The translations under genes were made by a program, and so were the position numbers. The notes under the pieces are model-generated. The model did no database searches, was not told the DNA's origin, and saw only the letters and a list, made by a program, of their open reading frames with translations. DNA of 64,000 nt from NCBI GenBank assembly GCA_000697055.1, contig JNDT01001359.1:37323-101322 (forward strand). The letters are read 5' to 3'. Each line of letters opens with the position of its first letter. Position 1 is the stretch's first letter. Source of the DNA: Saksenaea vasiformis B4078. Lineage: Eukaryota; Mucoromycota; Mucoromycetes; Mucorales; Saksenaeaceae. Of the stretch, positions 46,658 through 58,218 are shown piece after piece.

Positions 46658-47701
46658 ATGTCGCCCTCAATTTTAGCAGAGCCTATCAATTATACTCATT
46701 TCCGAATGATCGCTTCAGACCTTGATGGTACACTCACTGTAGACGACTTCAATAGGTAAGCCAAAGGAAAAAAGAAACTCAGCCTTTCCTTCCAGGTAGC
46801 TGACAGCTGGGCTACAGGAGCAGGTTGACGGAGCGTACTATTCATGTGCTCCAACAGCTGGAAAAGAAAGGTGTCAAGATCGTTTTCGCTTCAGGTCGCT
46901 CTCCGCAATCCATGCTGCCGATTGTAGAGACAGCCCAATTGGAACAACCAGTCATCATTTGTTCCAATGGTGGCATTGTGCTAGACAGCACGACAAAGCA
47001 AATTGTGCAACGCCATTCCATGTCACCAGAGCTTGCCCTAGAAGCCATTCATTGGATAAAGCAGACGCTACCAGACTGCTATATAGCCGTTCAAAGTGGG
47101 ATGCGATTTTTATGCGAAGAAGACTATGCCGAGATTCGGCAAACTCATTTGAAGTATGCCTATGATACGGTTACCATGCCAGAAGAGTTGGCCAAAGAGC
47201 CTGTGGAGAACATGATGGTTTGTCACAGAGAATGGCCTGCTGATAGACTGAACGCCTATCTGATGGAGCATTGTTTCAGCGGCAATGACTGGAGTTCACG
47301 CGTCCATGTCACTTACTCCAACCGCTACTTTATTGAGATCGCCGCTGCGGGCGTGTCAAAAGGTGCAGCTCTTCGCGACCTCTGCCATTCACTGCAGTTG
47401 AACAGACAACAAGTCATGGCATTTGGAGATATGCCAAACGATTTAGAGATGCTCAAATTTGCTGGTAAATATACTTCTCGTTTATTTTCTCAGCGCGTGA
47501 CCCAAAACTTTGATTTTAGGCATCGGCGTGGCTATGGGGAACGCACATGACGGTGTGAAGGCAGTCGCAGGTACTTGTTCTTTTGCTATGGGAACATATG
47601 TGGCGTTAACTCGAGTCTCGCTTTTAGATCTAGTGACAAAAAGCAATGTAGACGAAGGCGTAGCGGAAGTCCTCGAGAAAATGTATGCACAGATGAGCTG
47701 A
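46658..47701 (+). CDS. HAD-superfamily hydrolase, Cof type
   Basis: Exons 46658-46755, 46824-47464, 47520-47570 and 47628-47701 give 287 residues. HAD motif I: IASDLDGTLT (nucleophile Asp and acid/base Asp). Motif II: FASGRSP. The C2-type cap spans ~80-190. Motif III: GVSKGAAL. Motif IV: FGDMPNDLEML, then GVAMGNAHDGVKAVAD. All catalytic residues are present. Cof-type enzymes are Mg-dependent sugar- or cofactor-phosphatases. The substrate is not predictable. No targeting signal is seen. Confidence 0.92.
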
Positions 47702-48093
47702 AAGCGCCATTATTATTCCCGCGATATTACCCTAGAGACAGCATTATATCATTAGTATCAACAATCAGAGGTACATGAACACTACATCGAATGTATAAGG
47801 CCATGGGTTATAAAGCCAAGCTGGAAGACTCTGAATATAGATAATCATTAACGCTACCGTTGATTTGCCTTGCAATATCGAAATTTGCATTGTGTTTACG
47901 CATAGTCTTCTAGGGCGCTGCATTGTTTCTATCTGTTCAAAGACTTTGGCCCTAGCTAGTAACTTCCAATAGATATGTTATACTGAAGGTGCAGTTCTGT
48001 ACCTGGAGAATGTGTCATGGTGCATAATTCTTAAATGATTATGCGAAGCCACCTTACCGTGAATCAATTTTGTGAGACTTCTGCTGTGTTCTC
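47702..48093. other. Intergenic, no gene seen
   Basis: About 390 bp of HAD 3' flank and DPM2 promoter. No supported feature on either strand. Confidence 0.45.
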
Positions 48094-48438
48094 ATGGTAA
48101 GCCATGGCAGTAACTAGGAGGTACTAATGGCTGGAAAAGGGAACAGGCATTGATAAAGCTTTGGGGGTGGTGGCATTCTTCTCTACCTCGTCCCTCTTTG
48201 TATACTACACAATTTGGTCATTGTTGATGGTTTGTTTATTCATGCCTTGATGTCTGTTTAACTCATTCATGCGTAGCCATTTGTCGACAAAGATCATCCC
48301 CTCCATGATTATTTCCCACCACGCCATTATGCTATTCGAATACCCCTTCTTATTCTCATCATCGGTTTGACGATTGTGTTCACGTTCCTAGGTTTGGTCA
48401 TGGTGAAAAGCAAGAGCAAACACGTCAAAATGAAATAA
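48094..48438 (+). CDS. DPM2: Dolichol-phosphate mannosyltransferase subunit 2
   Basis: Exons 48094-48096, 48140-48229 and 48277-48438 give 84 residues, the same length as human DPM2. Exon 1 contributes only the ATG. The intron after it has GTAAGC, a TACTAAT branch site and AG. The protein has two transmembrane helices: ALGVVAFFSTSSLFVYYTIW and RIPLLILIIGLTIVFTFLGL, with the family motif PFVDKDHPLHDYFPPRHYAI between them and a Lys-rich C-terminus. DPM2 stabilises DPM1/DPM3 in the ER, making the mannose donor for GPI anchors, N-glycans and O-mannosylation. Confidence 0.93.
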
Positions 48439-48530
48439 GCAGCACTAGCGCTAAAGAAGATAGTCTTTGCAGGGTCCTCTTGCAGATAAGAACGAGCTAA
48501 TTTAATTACAATCATACTGTTAATGAACAC

Positions 48531-50303
48531 CTAGTTGATAGCGAGGGCGCGAAGACGTTTCTGAAGGTAGTGTACGATTCCATAAGGTCCATCAGTATTA
48601 AGAGATTCGAGTTCATACTTCATATTCAAATGGAGCATCTTGCTCACTTCAACACTGAAAAAGAATAAGTGCATGGCAAGGCGCATAAGTCTTACATGTA
48701 TGCTCTTAAGGCGTCTGCCATTTGCTGACGATAGTGTTGCGTACTCCCTGCAAATTGGTTCCTGTCATATTCTCGCAGCTTGGTTCGTGCGCTCTCGATG
48801 ATGCTCATAGCTTTAGAGCGATCAGTTGCTGTCAAGGCATTGCATGCTGAAGAAGGAATCGCGAAACTGGCATAAAGAACTTTTTTTAGTAAAGAGGATA
48901 CTTTGTCGCAGCTGACGGTCTCACTTTTTTCTGTCATCGTGCAGTAGACCAAGCAACTGGATTTCAGGAATCGCAAGATTCGCTTGATCAAACGCTTGAG
49001 CCTGCAAGAAAAGTTGGCTTGCTTGACAGAGTACACACATGCTCGATCTACCTGACTTCCCCATTTGTATACAGAGAAAATATCTAGACCGTACGGATCA
49101 TTGTCAACAAGGGCAAAAATCGGCATGCGTTTATGGTGCGTCGAAAAGTACTTGACCATATGCCTTGTTGCGATATCCTGCATCAGTGTTATTTCGAGTC
49201 TTTGTTTATATTCAGGCTTCGTTACCGGGTAACCACGTCCCTAAGATAAATAGAACAACTTAATGAAGCCAGATGACGGTGTTTGAGCCTTACCGTGATA
49301 AATAGGCATTGTTCGGTAACAGATCGATAAAACCCAGCAGACACAACCTGACGAAACGTAGCCTACAATACAGCATGAGCAACCTCTAAAGATTGGCCCA
49401 TCTACCTCTTTCTCGATCACAATGATAATGCGAGCGTTGCTTTCGATTTGTTTTATCTGGTTAACTGAAGGGATAAGAAACCCCTAGAAATACTTTGATT
49501 GAACTTTGACGCCGGTGTGGTTCTGCTATTACCTGCTCATTAATGCAATCGTCGGCATCGTCGTCTGGAATCGGATTGCCTAGCATGCAGTTCATGACGC
49601 GATTGTTCTTTAGAAGAATGGTTGCAGAGCCGTAGATCAGGCCCCTCGAGGCCGCAGTCTTATAGGTGCCCATCAGCCTTCGTGTCTTCTTTTTGTTCAA
49701 AGTGGCACTTACAACATTGAGAGAAGAACGCGGAACGTTGTAATGACAGCATATGTCGTCAATGATCTAGACGAAAGTTCCTGTTAATAAACGACAGATC
49801 AATGATGCTTACTTTATCGACAACAGTTTGAGTCTCAAATAATTCGATATCTTTATAAAATATCTCGCGCTTTGTTATCATCACATTGTGTACAATTGCT
49901 TCGTAGAGGCATTCGAGCACACGTAAATAGCGCGCTATAAGGTCCATGGTCAAGTGAACCTGCATCACGCATGTGATTTTGTATCTACCTGTCGCTCTCG
50001 CTGAGTGTCTGGTCGCAAGAGTTAGCGTTCGTTGTGTTCTTCCATCATCTGCTTCCGTCTTTTGACGTTTTGGTCTGGTTTCAAGTTCATTTCAATGCAA
50101 ACATGATTACGCTGCTTTTTCTTTCAGCTTGCCTTACTTGCGTTGTGCACGAGAACGTACGGTGATCTCTAACGGCTTCTGTTCCCTGATTGTTTGCCAT
50201 ACGGATAGCAGCGTTGACTCAATACCAGCGATTAGAGTCTCACTAAGTGCATATTATGAACAAGTCACGAAAGAGAATGCATTTCTGACCGTGGTTGTGC
50301 CAT
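48531..50303 (-). CDS. SPO11: Meiotic recombination protein Spo11 (topoisomerase VIA-like)
   Basis: Eleven exons (50290-50303, 50138-50242, 49813-50074, 49713-49766, 49533-49658, 49406-49483, 49294-49362, 49052-49240, 48925-49001, 48696-48866, 48531-48654) give 422 residues, normal length. The winged-helix domain carries the catalytic Tyr in TKREIFYKDIELF. IIDDICCHYNVPRSSLNV follows. The Toprim domain has VIEKEATF (metal Glu) and ALVDNDPYGLDIF (Asp-x-Asp). It makes the double-strand breaks that start meiotic recombination, so the organism has, or recently had, meiosis. The ATG at 50303 has a CACCATGG context and gives the best N-terminus. The first coding exon is only 14 nt and overlaps the neighbour's last exon. 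Confidence 0.92.
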
Positions 50304-51492
50304 GGTGCCTTGAATATAAGGCACAGTAGCAGCAGGCGTCGCATGACAAGCTTCACGCTCGGTAGGTGCTATTTCTTTTTGTTGTTCCAATGCCTGTGTT
50401 GGTACTTCCTGCTGCTGAGATAGAGGAGGAAAGGAATACTGCATATGATCTTCATCGATAATCCTTCCTGATGTGCTAATGGTGTAGGTAGAATGGTCTA
50501 GAATAGACGCTTTCCCGTGATGAACTGTGTTGCCGCCTGTGAACAGATCAGTCTCCAGAGGGGAGATATCTTGACTGTCCAGAGTGATCTGTGTCCCCTG
50601 TTCTTGTTGATTAATTTGCCTTTCGTTGTTTGTAATGTTCAAATCTTGCGAAGCGAATGAAAAACTATCACTGCTTCCTATCATCACGATTTGTTGGGAG
50701 AGAAAAAGACGACACTTTGCGATCAAACAATTTTAGGATGTGACTGGGACGAGCAATGACAACACCCACCTTTGCTCTTGCTGTTGCTGCTTTTTCTGTG
50801 GTATCATCCGTCAGCAGCAAGCTACATACATCAGAAATGCGGAGGACAATGGGCACAGATTTATTTTCTGACGTACAGATGGATAGTTCAACGCTTTTGT
50901 GTAGTGATCATGAAGAAGGAGTTCCGCCGTATTAATTTAACAGGCCATAAAAAGTTTACAACCGTTACGGTACGCTAAGGCCTTACGTTCAATAGCGTTA
51001 GGGGAAAAGGGGGATATGTGCTATTTATATCTAGCTGACGATATCAAGATAAAGCGCTCGTCGTAGAGCTTCCATTGATAAGAGACATGCAAGTCTGCAG
51101 CGGCGATCTTGATAACAGTGATGGGTGTTTTGTCCACTGCAAAAGGAAATCTAGATGTTATACATAAATAAAACTGAGCCCAAATGCGTATCTGGGCTAG
51201 ATACATCTTTTTATGATGATTCTCACCGTTGGAATCCGTTATCTCCACAACTTGGGCTACGGAAACAGAAGCTTTACATACATAATAACAGTGCGTGTAA
51301 ACTTACGTTGCGCAATACGGAAGATAACCTTTCATAGGTGAGCTCGGTACGTAGTGATACTTTGACGGCATTTTGGGTGGTCGTCTTTTCTTAAGAGAAT
51401 ACATGATGGAGAAGAAAAAATTGAAGTGATGGGAAAAAGTTAAATCGTTATGCAGAGCGCCAAAGGACTGGTCTGATTGAACCTGACATCAT
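50265..51492 (-). CDS. Uncharacterised gene overlapping the SPO11 start
   Basis: Six exons (51483-51492, 51303-51389, 51227-51256, 51040-51136, 50770-50893, 50265-50714) join in phase into 265 residues. The first ~115 are strand-rich with alternating hydrophobics (NAVKVSLRTELTYERL, ITVIKIAAADLHVSYQWKL, NKSVPIVLRISDVCSLLLT). The rest is Gln/Ser/Thr-rich and disordered. No known domain is recognised. Some donors are weak (GTTCAA, GTTTAC, GTCAGC), so the model is provisional although phase is consistent throughout. The last exon reads through the SPO11 ATG in the same frame. A fold like the PH-like N-terminus of Rec114 would fit but is speculation. Confidence 0.45.
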
Positions 51493-52445
51493 TTACTCGA
51501 AGAGCATTGTCCCTTTGATCCTTGTCTATATAGAACAGTCAGCAAAAGGCAATCAGTATGTCATACTGCAATTGTTCTTCTTGACGGTGTCTGTTCTGGA
51601 AGTTCTCTGCTTTAATCTTTTTCTTTTCCCGGTTGAAATTGATTCGATTGCCTTGTATAATGAGACACGTTGCAAGAATAAATACGTATCACAAAGGAAG
51701 TATTGGAGGAGAAAAGATTGCTGACTGGATTATATGTGGTTTTGCAGGAACTTCCACACTTTAGATTAACACGATCGCTACTGCCTGATAACACAAAGGT
51801 TTCTAAAAAAGATACTCCTGCTCCTTCCTTCGATGAGGGATGGTGTGTGACGCGTGAATACAGAGCATTCACTCAACTTTTGGACATTCCGGGAAATCTA
51901 ATCATCCTCTAATGGCAAGCGCGTGGCATGATGAAGCTGATGTAAAGCTTTTCAATAGATCTTTCGTGGTTTTACCTTTAGTATTTGTAAGATTCCAGGT
52001 GCAAAGGAAACTTTCACTTGGATAGTGCTTGGAAGCCTGTCTTCGTCAAGCAATAGTGGCGCGCAGACGGGAGCCAGAGTGGTACTCGCTTCGCTTCGCA
52101 TCCTTGCTTTTCCATGCAAAAAGAGCTATTGGAAATAAGTTGCGAGGTTTATGAGAGGGAACTACAGAGGCTAAGGGAAATAAGACAAAGAATCCATGGA
52201 TAAGGGAGACGAGAAGCCTATGTAACGAAGAAGAAAACATGTAAAAACAACATCAATAAGAAGAGAGAATCATAGTTGTATTGATAGAGACTTAGACATA
52301 AGAGAAAGGAATCAATACAACCGTATAAGAGATGTAAACAAAAAATATAGAAGAAGGACGCGGAAAAGAATGGATCTATAGCTGCGGTGTCAGAACCTTG
52401 TTGTAAGCGATGTTCTGTGTCATTGTCGTATGAGTAGTAGTGGAG
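51493..52445. other. Intergenic, possible gene end unresolved
   Basis: A plus-strand frame at 51748-51912 begins after a good acceptor (GTGGTTTTGCAG) and reads ELPHFRLTRSLLPDNTKV through GWCVTREYRAFTQLLD to a stop. No upstream exon was found. The rest is A-rich. Confidence 0.3.
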
Positions 52446-52990
52446 TCAGCCTTTGGAGAAAGAAACATTTGTAGCATTGTCTGTGGATGATACACGCGAG
52501 AGAGCGGGCATACGGCTTTCTGTGAGAAAAGACAGGCTGAAGGAGATACAGGCTTACACCTTCTAAGGTATGCCTTGGCTTTTGTTAAAGGTCAGTGCAA
52601 GAGTCACGCGGAGAGAGAACTGGCGTCAGGTAAAAACGAATGACAGAGTATCCATCTCCGATGACTGCAAACACAACGCGTGGACTGTAGGCAATGTCGT
52701 CTAAATATCAAAAAAAATTATCGAGATCGTGAATGGATACCTACATGTTTCATACTGGCATAATTACTGATGGCTGTCTCTGCCTCAATCATATGGTCCG
52801 TGACTCTTCAGCAAATAAGCCTTGTACCACTGGAAAGATAATGGTAAAAACAGACTTTTGAGATAAAACGCAGACATCGTTGATGCTACATCTTAACTTT
52901 TATTGACCAATAGATCTGCCAAGTTTAGTCAGCCAATGATTTTGGTAACTCACCCAGTAAGTCTGTGTAATGCAAACTCTTCATTTCCAT
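52446..52990 (-). CDS. Small unknown protein (possible Sen15-like)
   Basis: A tentative model from the ATG at 52990 (MEMKSLHYTDLLG) through an exon reading VTDHMIEAETAISNYASMKH and SPRVVFAVIGDGYSVIRFYL to a Ser-rich end (stop at 52446) gives about 90 residues. The segment VVFAVIGDGYSVIRFYLTP resembles the strand-turn-strand of tRNA-splicing endonuclease subunit Sen15, but the match is short. The first intron would use a weak donor (GTTACC). Treat both structure and name as provisional. Confidence 0.3.
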
Positions 52991-53033
52991 AATACAGTTT
53001 TAAGGTATAGTTTGATGCATGTTTCAGTACGCT

Positions 53034-54815
53034 TCAGTTTTTATTGAAATTTTTGCTGCTCATCAATGTCTCAAATTGCCGGCCAATTTCTTCTACTTTT
53101 CCGCTACGCTTCCACGGTACTCGATCCGACGAGGCTGGAGTCCCTGAAGGAGAAGACAAGGACTTCGAACGTGGTTTTGACTCGCGCACGAGCTTGGTTT
53201 GCTTTCCTGCAGAAAAATGCTCTGATTGCTGCCTTTGATGATTGCTCGTGGAAGGTCGAAAAAACTCGGCTGCTGGCTTTATGGGTGAGCGACTCGGTTT
53301 AGGTGGCGGGATCTGAGGTCGTGTAGGTAGCATCATGACATCTGTGTCTGACAATGTTTTTGAATGGGCAACACTCTTCAGTGGTCTGTTGTGTGGTGCG
53401 GGATCGTTGGACATGGTCTGCTTCACTGTTGGTCTGGAGATTTGGATATTTCGTGGTTTTAAAGGGAGGGGTGGGGGAACACTAGCCGGGCCAGCCGGCG
53501 TTGCTTTTGCTTCATAAATATCATGGTAATAGTCAACCATGCAGTGGAACAAGGCACGTCCAACACCAAGTGTAGGAATGAAAATTAGCGCAAGATTGGA
53601 CGTTGTCATCCGATTTTCTTCTGCATAAGATACGATGCGTTTTAAGTGTCGGCAGAGGACTTGCAGGAGGCAGAAACTAGGAACAGGCAAACGTGCTGTG
53701 ATGGACCTCAGTGAATCTACTAAAGCAGGTGTGATCGTTGGCATTTGGTCTGTTGCGAGATCCATTGCGACCTTGTCACTGTGCGATGGTTGAGACTGTT
53801 TGACCGAATCCAGTATCTGCTGACTGTACTCCTTTGCAATCTCTGGAGGTACAATGGGATCTGGTACTATGAATGGTATCATGAGTTACAGAATTGCTTC
53901 TCTTTTTTACCAACGTTCTCTAAGATACATCTTCAGTAATGCTCCGACTGCATGTGGATCAGGTCGGGTGACATGAAAATCGATATCGGAACCTAAAACG
54001 AAGATGAGATGACCCACGCGTTCTAGCATGTGTCTATATGTTTTGCCTTACCTTCGTCAAACGCAGCACGCAATTTATTTACTGTTGTTGCGCTTCCAGA
54101 TATTCTGGTAGAAAAAAGAAAAGAAGATAGTGGTCTGGTAAACATGCCTGTGTTGTGCGCATACGTAGGGCAGAGGATGGAATTGCTTTGCCATGTTTAC
54201 CTGTAAATCCCGACCTCGTGAATTCCTATGCATTGGCGTTAATCGCGTACAGATGACACGAAGCAGGAAGCCTTCTGGGCTTTTACCATATTCGTCTAAA
54301 TAATCGATGCACCGCCGGAATACTGCCGGTACAAAGTCGTCCGGTTTCAGCTGAGTCAACGCTATGGCTACTTCCAGTGGCATACCGAAGACAGGGTTCT
54401 CCGGGAAAGATTGTTGATGTGATAAGGTAGGTGGAAGCTCTGTAGCAATATATCGGTACCAACAGAAAACACGGGTTATCAACTAACCTCTTTCAGCTCG
54501 TTCCTTCTTCCATCGCTCGACAGCAACTTTGCCTCGTTGTCCCCACTCCATGCCTTTCTCGCGTGCCATGTTTCCGTACATTACACTGCGAGATTTCCAC
54601 TCGGGTAACTTCTCTTGCATGGTCGCGTTAAGTTCTGACTTTTTGGCTTCTACTTTGGAGCGAGTATCTCTGACAGTATCAGCTAGTCTAGAGAAGAAGG
54701 CAGAGCTTCCACTGCCCGAAGTATTTATGGGTTTATCGTCCGCACCCGTAAAAGAAAATGATGATGATGAAGATGAAGCTGAGGATGATTGTGAGTAAAG
54801 TGATGATGGTCGCAT
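53034..54815 (-). CDS. RhoGAP-domain protein
   Basis: Six exons (54488-54815, 54287-54439, 54201-54225, 54052-54104, 53915-53992, 53034-53866) give 489 residues. The N-terminal ~110 are Ser-rich then a charged helical region. RhoGAP spans ~130-330: VFGMPLEVAI, DYLDEYGIHEVGIYRISGSA (arginine finger in IYRISG), LLKMYLRELPDPIVP, LLQVLCRHLKRIV, NRMTTSNLALIFIPTL. All catalytic parts are present. The tail has several PxxP clusters (PPPLPLKP, PPPKPSRSP) for SH3 partners. It turns off Rho/Cdc42 GTPases, probably at sites of polar growth. The 25-nt third exon restores the conserved GIYRISG. Confidence 0.93.
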
Positions 54816-56526
54816 GATGTCTAAAATATCAAGCTAAGACTGTAAAGCATAGGGGCCAACCGCCGGTCCGCCAAATTTCATGCGTTCATGGGCAGATTCA
54901 TGTGGCTTTTTTCTTTTTGGTCCGCGCCCAAGACTGAACGGCCAGTTAAAAACGAAGAATGGCCCTCAAAACCGCACCTTCTTTTTTTATGCTACTCAGT
55001 AACTTGCATTCTTTGCAACGGTTTTGGAAAGAAAAAAGGAGTGTCCATTTTGACTGTCCCATTTTTGTGGTAAGTAGGACAAAACGTCTTCTATATCCAG
55101 ATTCTGCATATACAAGATACAGATGCCGCCCTTCGAACGAAGTCATATTGCTTGCACAACGTGTTAAATTGTTGAACTCACTCATCTCTCTTCTGTACAT
55201 TCGGAAAAATGGGTTTAACCATCCATATCCCGAGAACAATACAGAGAATAAATCATCGTTACAATAGATCGAAGATATTTCCTCATACAGGAATTATCGC
55301 AGGGTATGTCTGACGACAAGCACGTTTTAACTGCAGGCAAACGAGTTGTCCCACGTGCAGCTTTGCATAGAGTTAGGTGGCCAACTCGGAATATTTTGTC
55401 TGTCACCCTTTTCACATAACAACAGAACGCAGATTGCCTTCCTAAAACTATACCATTTGACAGCCGGTATTCGTCGCCATTGTGGTAGTCTTTGGAACAA
55501 ACTATTTTTACTCACTAATGACGTCCCTGTTTATCGTTATACCGACGTTTCTAGCATTGAAGCATCGTAAAACAGAAGTCTCTCGATACACAGAAACAGA
55601 GGTGGATTCGACCTGATTCTTGTTGTCAGAAAAAAATTGGCATGAGCAGAAGCCTCAGACGTATATTATTCGCTCCATCTATGACAAATATAACCATAAT
55701 AAACATATATCCTTTTTGGCCTACCATTGATAAGTATTGGGTTGGATTGATATGTGAATTATACCTCCACTGCTACTGCATAAAGAGACCGATTATCTGA
55801 AAATTCTACTGTCATCACGGCTGTATATCCAGACCCAGCTGTTAAAGACGTTTATTCAACTATCGTAGTCCTTGTCGACGCAAAAAGTGCTGTAGCTAGC
55901 AATACATAAATGTTGTTCGTTCTCATAATCACCTTGGCCAGACCGAGATGATCTTTACGGAGGAACGGTAACCATATAAATATTTCAAGCAAGAAACTTT
56001 GCTTAGTGGTAAACATACAATGGCTCTTCGGCGAAGCTTCGCCTTTCAGCTTCATTGCTGCTGCACTACAGGATCACGCTTTGTTTTCTGCACGGGGAAA
56101 GTATATTCTCGTCGGATGAGATGGAAGGGACGGCTTTAATATGTATCACTTACCGGATCTCGTATAGCCGTTAAAAGAGGTAGAGACGTAAAGGATGAGG
56201 TACAAGAAAGTGTAAAGACAAGAGCAACAGGAGTAGGCAGACTATTGCTACCTTTCTTCACAATATACCGGTTGTATTTTTGCCCGACATACGAAAAGTA
56301 CTATAAGTAGAGCTACGGACCGAGGCGTTTTTGGGCACAATAATAGGGTAAAAGGCTGTTGATATCTCTAGAGACGAAATAAAAGCGAGAAAACAAATGA
56401 TACGGCGATTGGGATAATCTACCATATGGCGAATTGGCGTACGTTGATCTGTACTCTTCATACTATAAAATACATTCCATGAGCAAAACGTAGTTTGTTG
56501 GATGAACTGCAAATAGCGTTACCGCT
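54816..56526. other. Gene-poor region (1.7 kb)
   Basis: Open frames occur on both strands (for example 55340-55570 plus, reading ELGGQLGIFCLSPFSHNN and further), with balanced composition but no start, introns or domain that I recognise. They could be relics of a mobile element. The RhoGAP promoter is at the left end. Confidence 0.35.
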
Positions 56527-57425
56527 TATTGAAAAACTTTCCACGCTAATCTAAATAAACTATGCGTCCATGAAGAACCGAGTGTGCCTTAAGGAAATAA
56601 TTGAATATGCGGTCATGAGTGCAAGGATTGGCAATAAAATAATACTGTACTTACATCAACTTGGCTCCCAGATGGACGCATAATTTATTGGAGCAGCATA
56701 AAAAATTGTTCACGGTTAGTAAATGGAGGATTCTTTGATATCAGTTTACTTACCCCGAAGGTAAGCAGGCCTACAGGCCTGGGCCAAGCCCACACTTGAG
56801 TCCGGTGGGGCCAGCGTGAGGGGTACCTGGCGACGACGGCCAGTATTAAAAGTTATGCCGTGCAGAGGACTTAAGGCGATGCAAACGTCCAGCGATCTAT
56901 TGTATAAGATGAGTGATGCTGAGCACGACAATATTTATTTTACTTACTTAAGTGATGGGTGAAGACGCCACCACAGCTAGGATGGTTCGGGACAGAGGTC
57001 ATGCAGGCTAAACAATAGACAAAATAGCATGAAGAATTGTGTATGTATGTAAATTGACATCCTTACTGGGGATGTTAAGGAGAACAGAGCCAAAGAAAAG
57101 AAAAAGGGAGTTCGTGCGTTCCTTTAAGTATGGATTATTTTCGGTGGAACCTGTGCTTATCTTGCAACATTTTTACTGCTTTGCGATGGAATGCTGGGAA
57201 TCCATCACTGAAGCACATCAATGCAAAAGTGATTCCTTGTTTCAATGAGATATTTTTGCTGCTTTCCAAAAGGATACGGAAAGACCATCACTGAAGCGCC
57301 TCAATGCAAAAATGGGGTGATCCAGGTGCGAACAGTTCCCTTCCAGTGCAGATTAATCCGACTTAGACGTAATGAGCTATTTACTTGGTGCAGCTGCTCA
57401 ATCAAAACCCAATATTTCTTATGTA
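56527..57425. repeat. Dispersed repeat, copy B (with insertion)
   Basis: Colinear with 61943-62472: CTAAATAAACTATGC.TCCATGAAG at the left; ATATGCGGTCAT.AGT; CAGGCTAA.C.ATA; AGCCAAAGAAA; then TTTTTA.TGCTTT and TTCCAGTGC; ending near CAGTATTT/CCAATATTT. This copy has ~230 bp extra at about 56700-56940, including an AGGCCTACAGGCCT palindrome, plus a local duplication (57175-57235 and 57250-57320 both carry CATCACTGAAGC.C.TCAATGCAAAA). Confidence 0.65.
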
Positions 57426-57553
57426 ATGGTATTCACTACGAAGCTCAGATGTCGACGGACTTTGCTGGTGCGAGCACGTCATTTCAAGACTCGCCATCGT
57501 GATCAGAAACATGTACTATCTCTGTATCGACATTTTTATACATACGTGTCTAG

Positions 57554-58218
57554 CTATGGCTTGTGTATTTTATTCTTCTCCACAATAAGCTGCTTAAGCC
57601 ATCGTATCTCATGCTCGAGTTCGTGCGCGCGGCTTTGTCCATATTCAATCCTCTCCATCAGCTCGTGCACTTTCTGCTTTAGTGCCTGTTCACGCAGCTT
57701 TTTCTTAACTCGAAAACGTGCACTAGCTGCTGTATTACGTTTTCGCTTTTCGTCAGTTTTGTCGGTCTTTTGGTTTTCTCCGCTAGATATCGTGTTATCT
57801 ACGCTACTGTTTGCTGCTGTTCCTTGCTGATTTTCTTCCACTGCCTCGTTGTTATACCAGTTATATTCGACGTCCGTCCCTTTTGGAGCGTTGCAGTCGA
57901 TCACGGAAGGAAAGTAACCTAACGGATCATGGAAAGAAGCAGATGCCTGCTGATCCTGATAGCAATGTGCACCATCAACTTCAGGTGGACTTGTAATCGG
58001 TGTGAGTATGCCTTGGTTAAAATGTAAATTAGCTTCTGTGAACTATTCGGTAATCTATTACTGTTTGTAATAAGGTCTTGGCGGAGGGTACCGTTTGTGA
58101 GATCAGCAGAATGCCTAGTAAGACCTTCTGGACTGTCTTCAGTCACTGCACTGCCTGGAGCGATATCGTAGGTAAATTGGACGTTGGAAAAGAATATCAG
58201 TGGGTCTTGTGATATCAT
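57554..58218 (-). CDS. CYS3/MetR-like bZIP sulfur regulator
   Basis: Exons 58062-58218 and 57554-57978 give 193 residues. The N-terminal ~120 are acidic and Gln-rich. The C-terminal bZIP has the basic region EKRKRNTAASARFRVKKKLR, the distinctive R-N-T-A-A-S-A-R-F-R signature of Neurospora CYS3 and Aspergillus MetR, followed by a zipper around LKQKVHELMERIEYG and LEHEIRWLKQLIVEK. CYS3 activates sulfate assimilation and alternative-sulfur genes when sulfur is short. The product is small, as expected for CYS3. The gene lies 1.6 kb downstream of SconB/Met30 on the same strand. Confidence 0.85.

Noticed and set aside
50290..50684. SPO11 with a 131-residue Gln-rich N-terminal extension
   Set aside because: The extension's exon joins in phase to further upstream exons of a separate gene, and an ATG in ideal context at 50303 gives a normal-length Spo11.
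54959..55267. Overlapping ~100-codon frames on both strands
   Set aside because: Neither strand shows start context, introns or motifs; both cannot be real.
56985..57010. tRNA B-box-like GGTTCGGGA in repeat copy B
   Set aside because: No matching A box or cloverleaf around it; a similar block in copy C also fails to fold.
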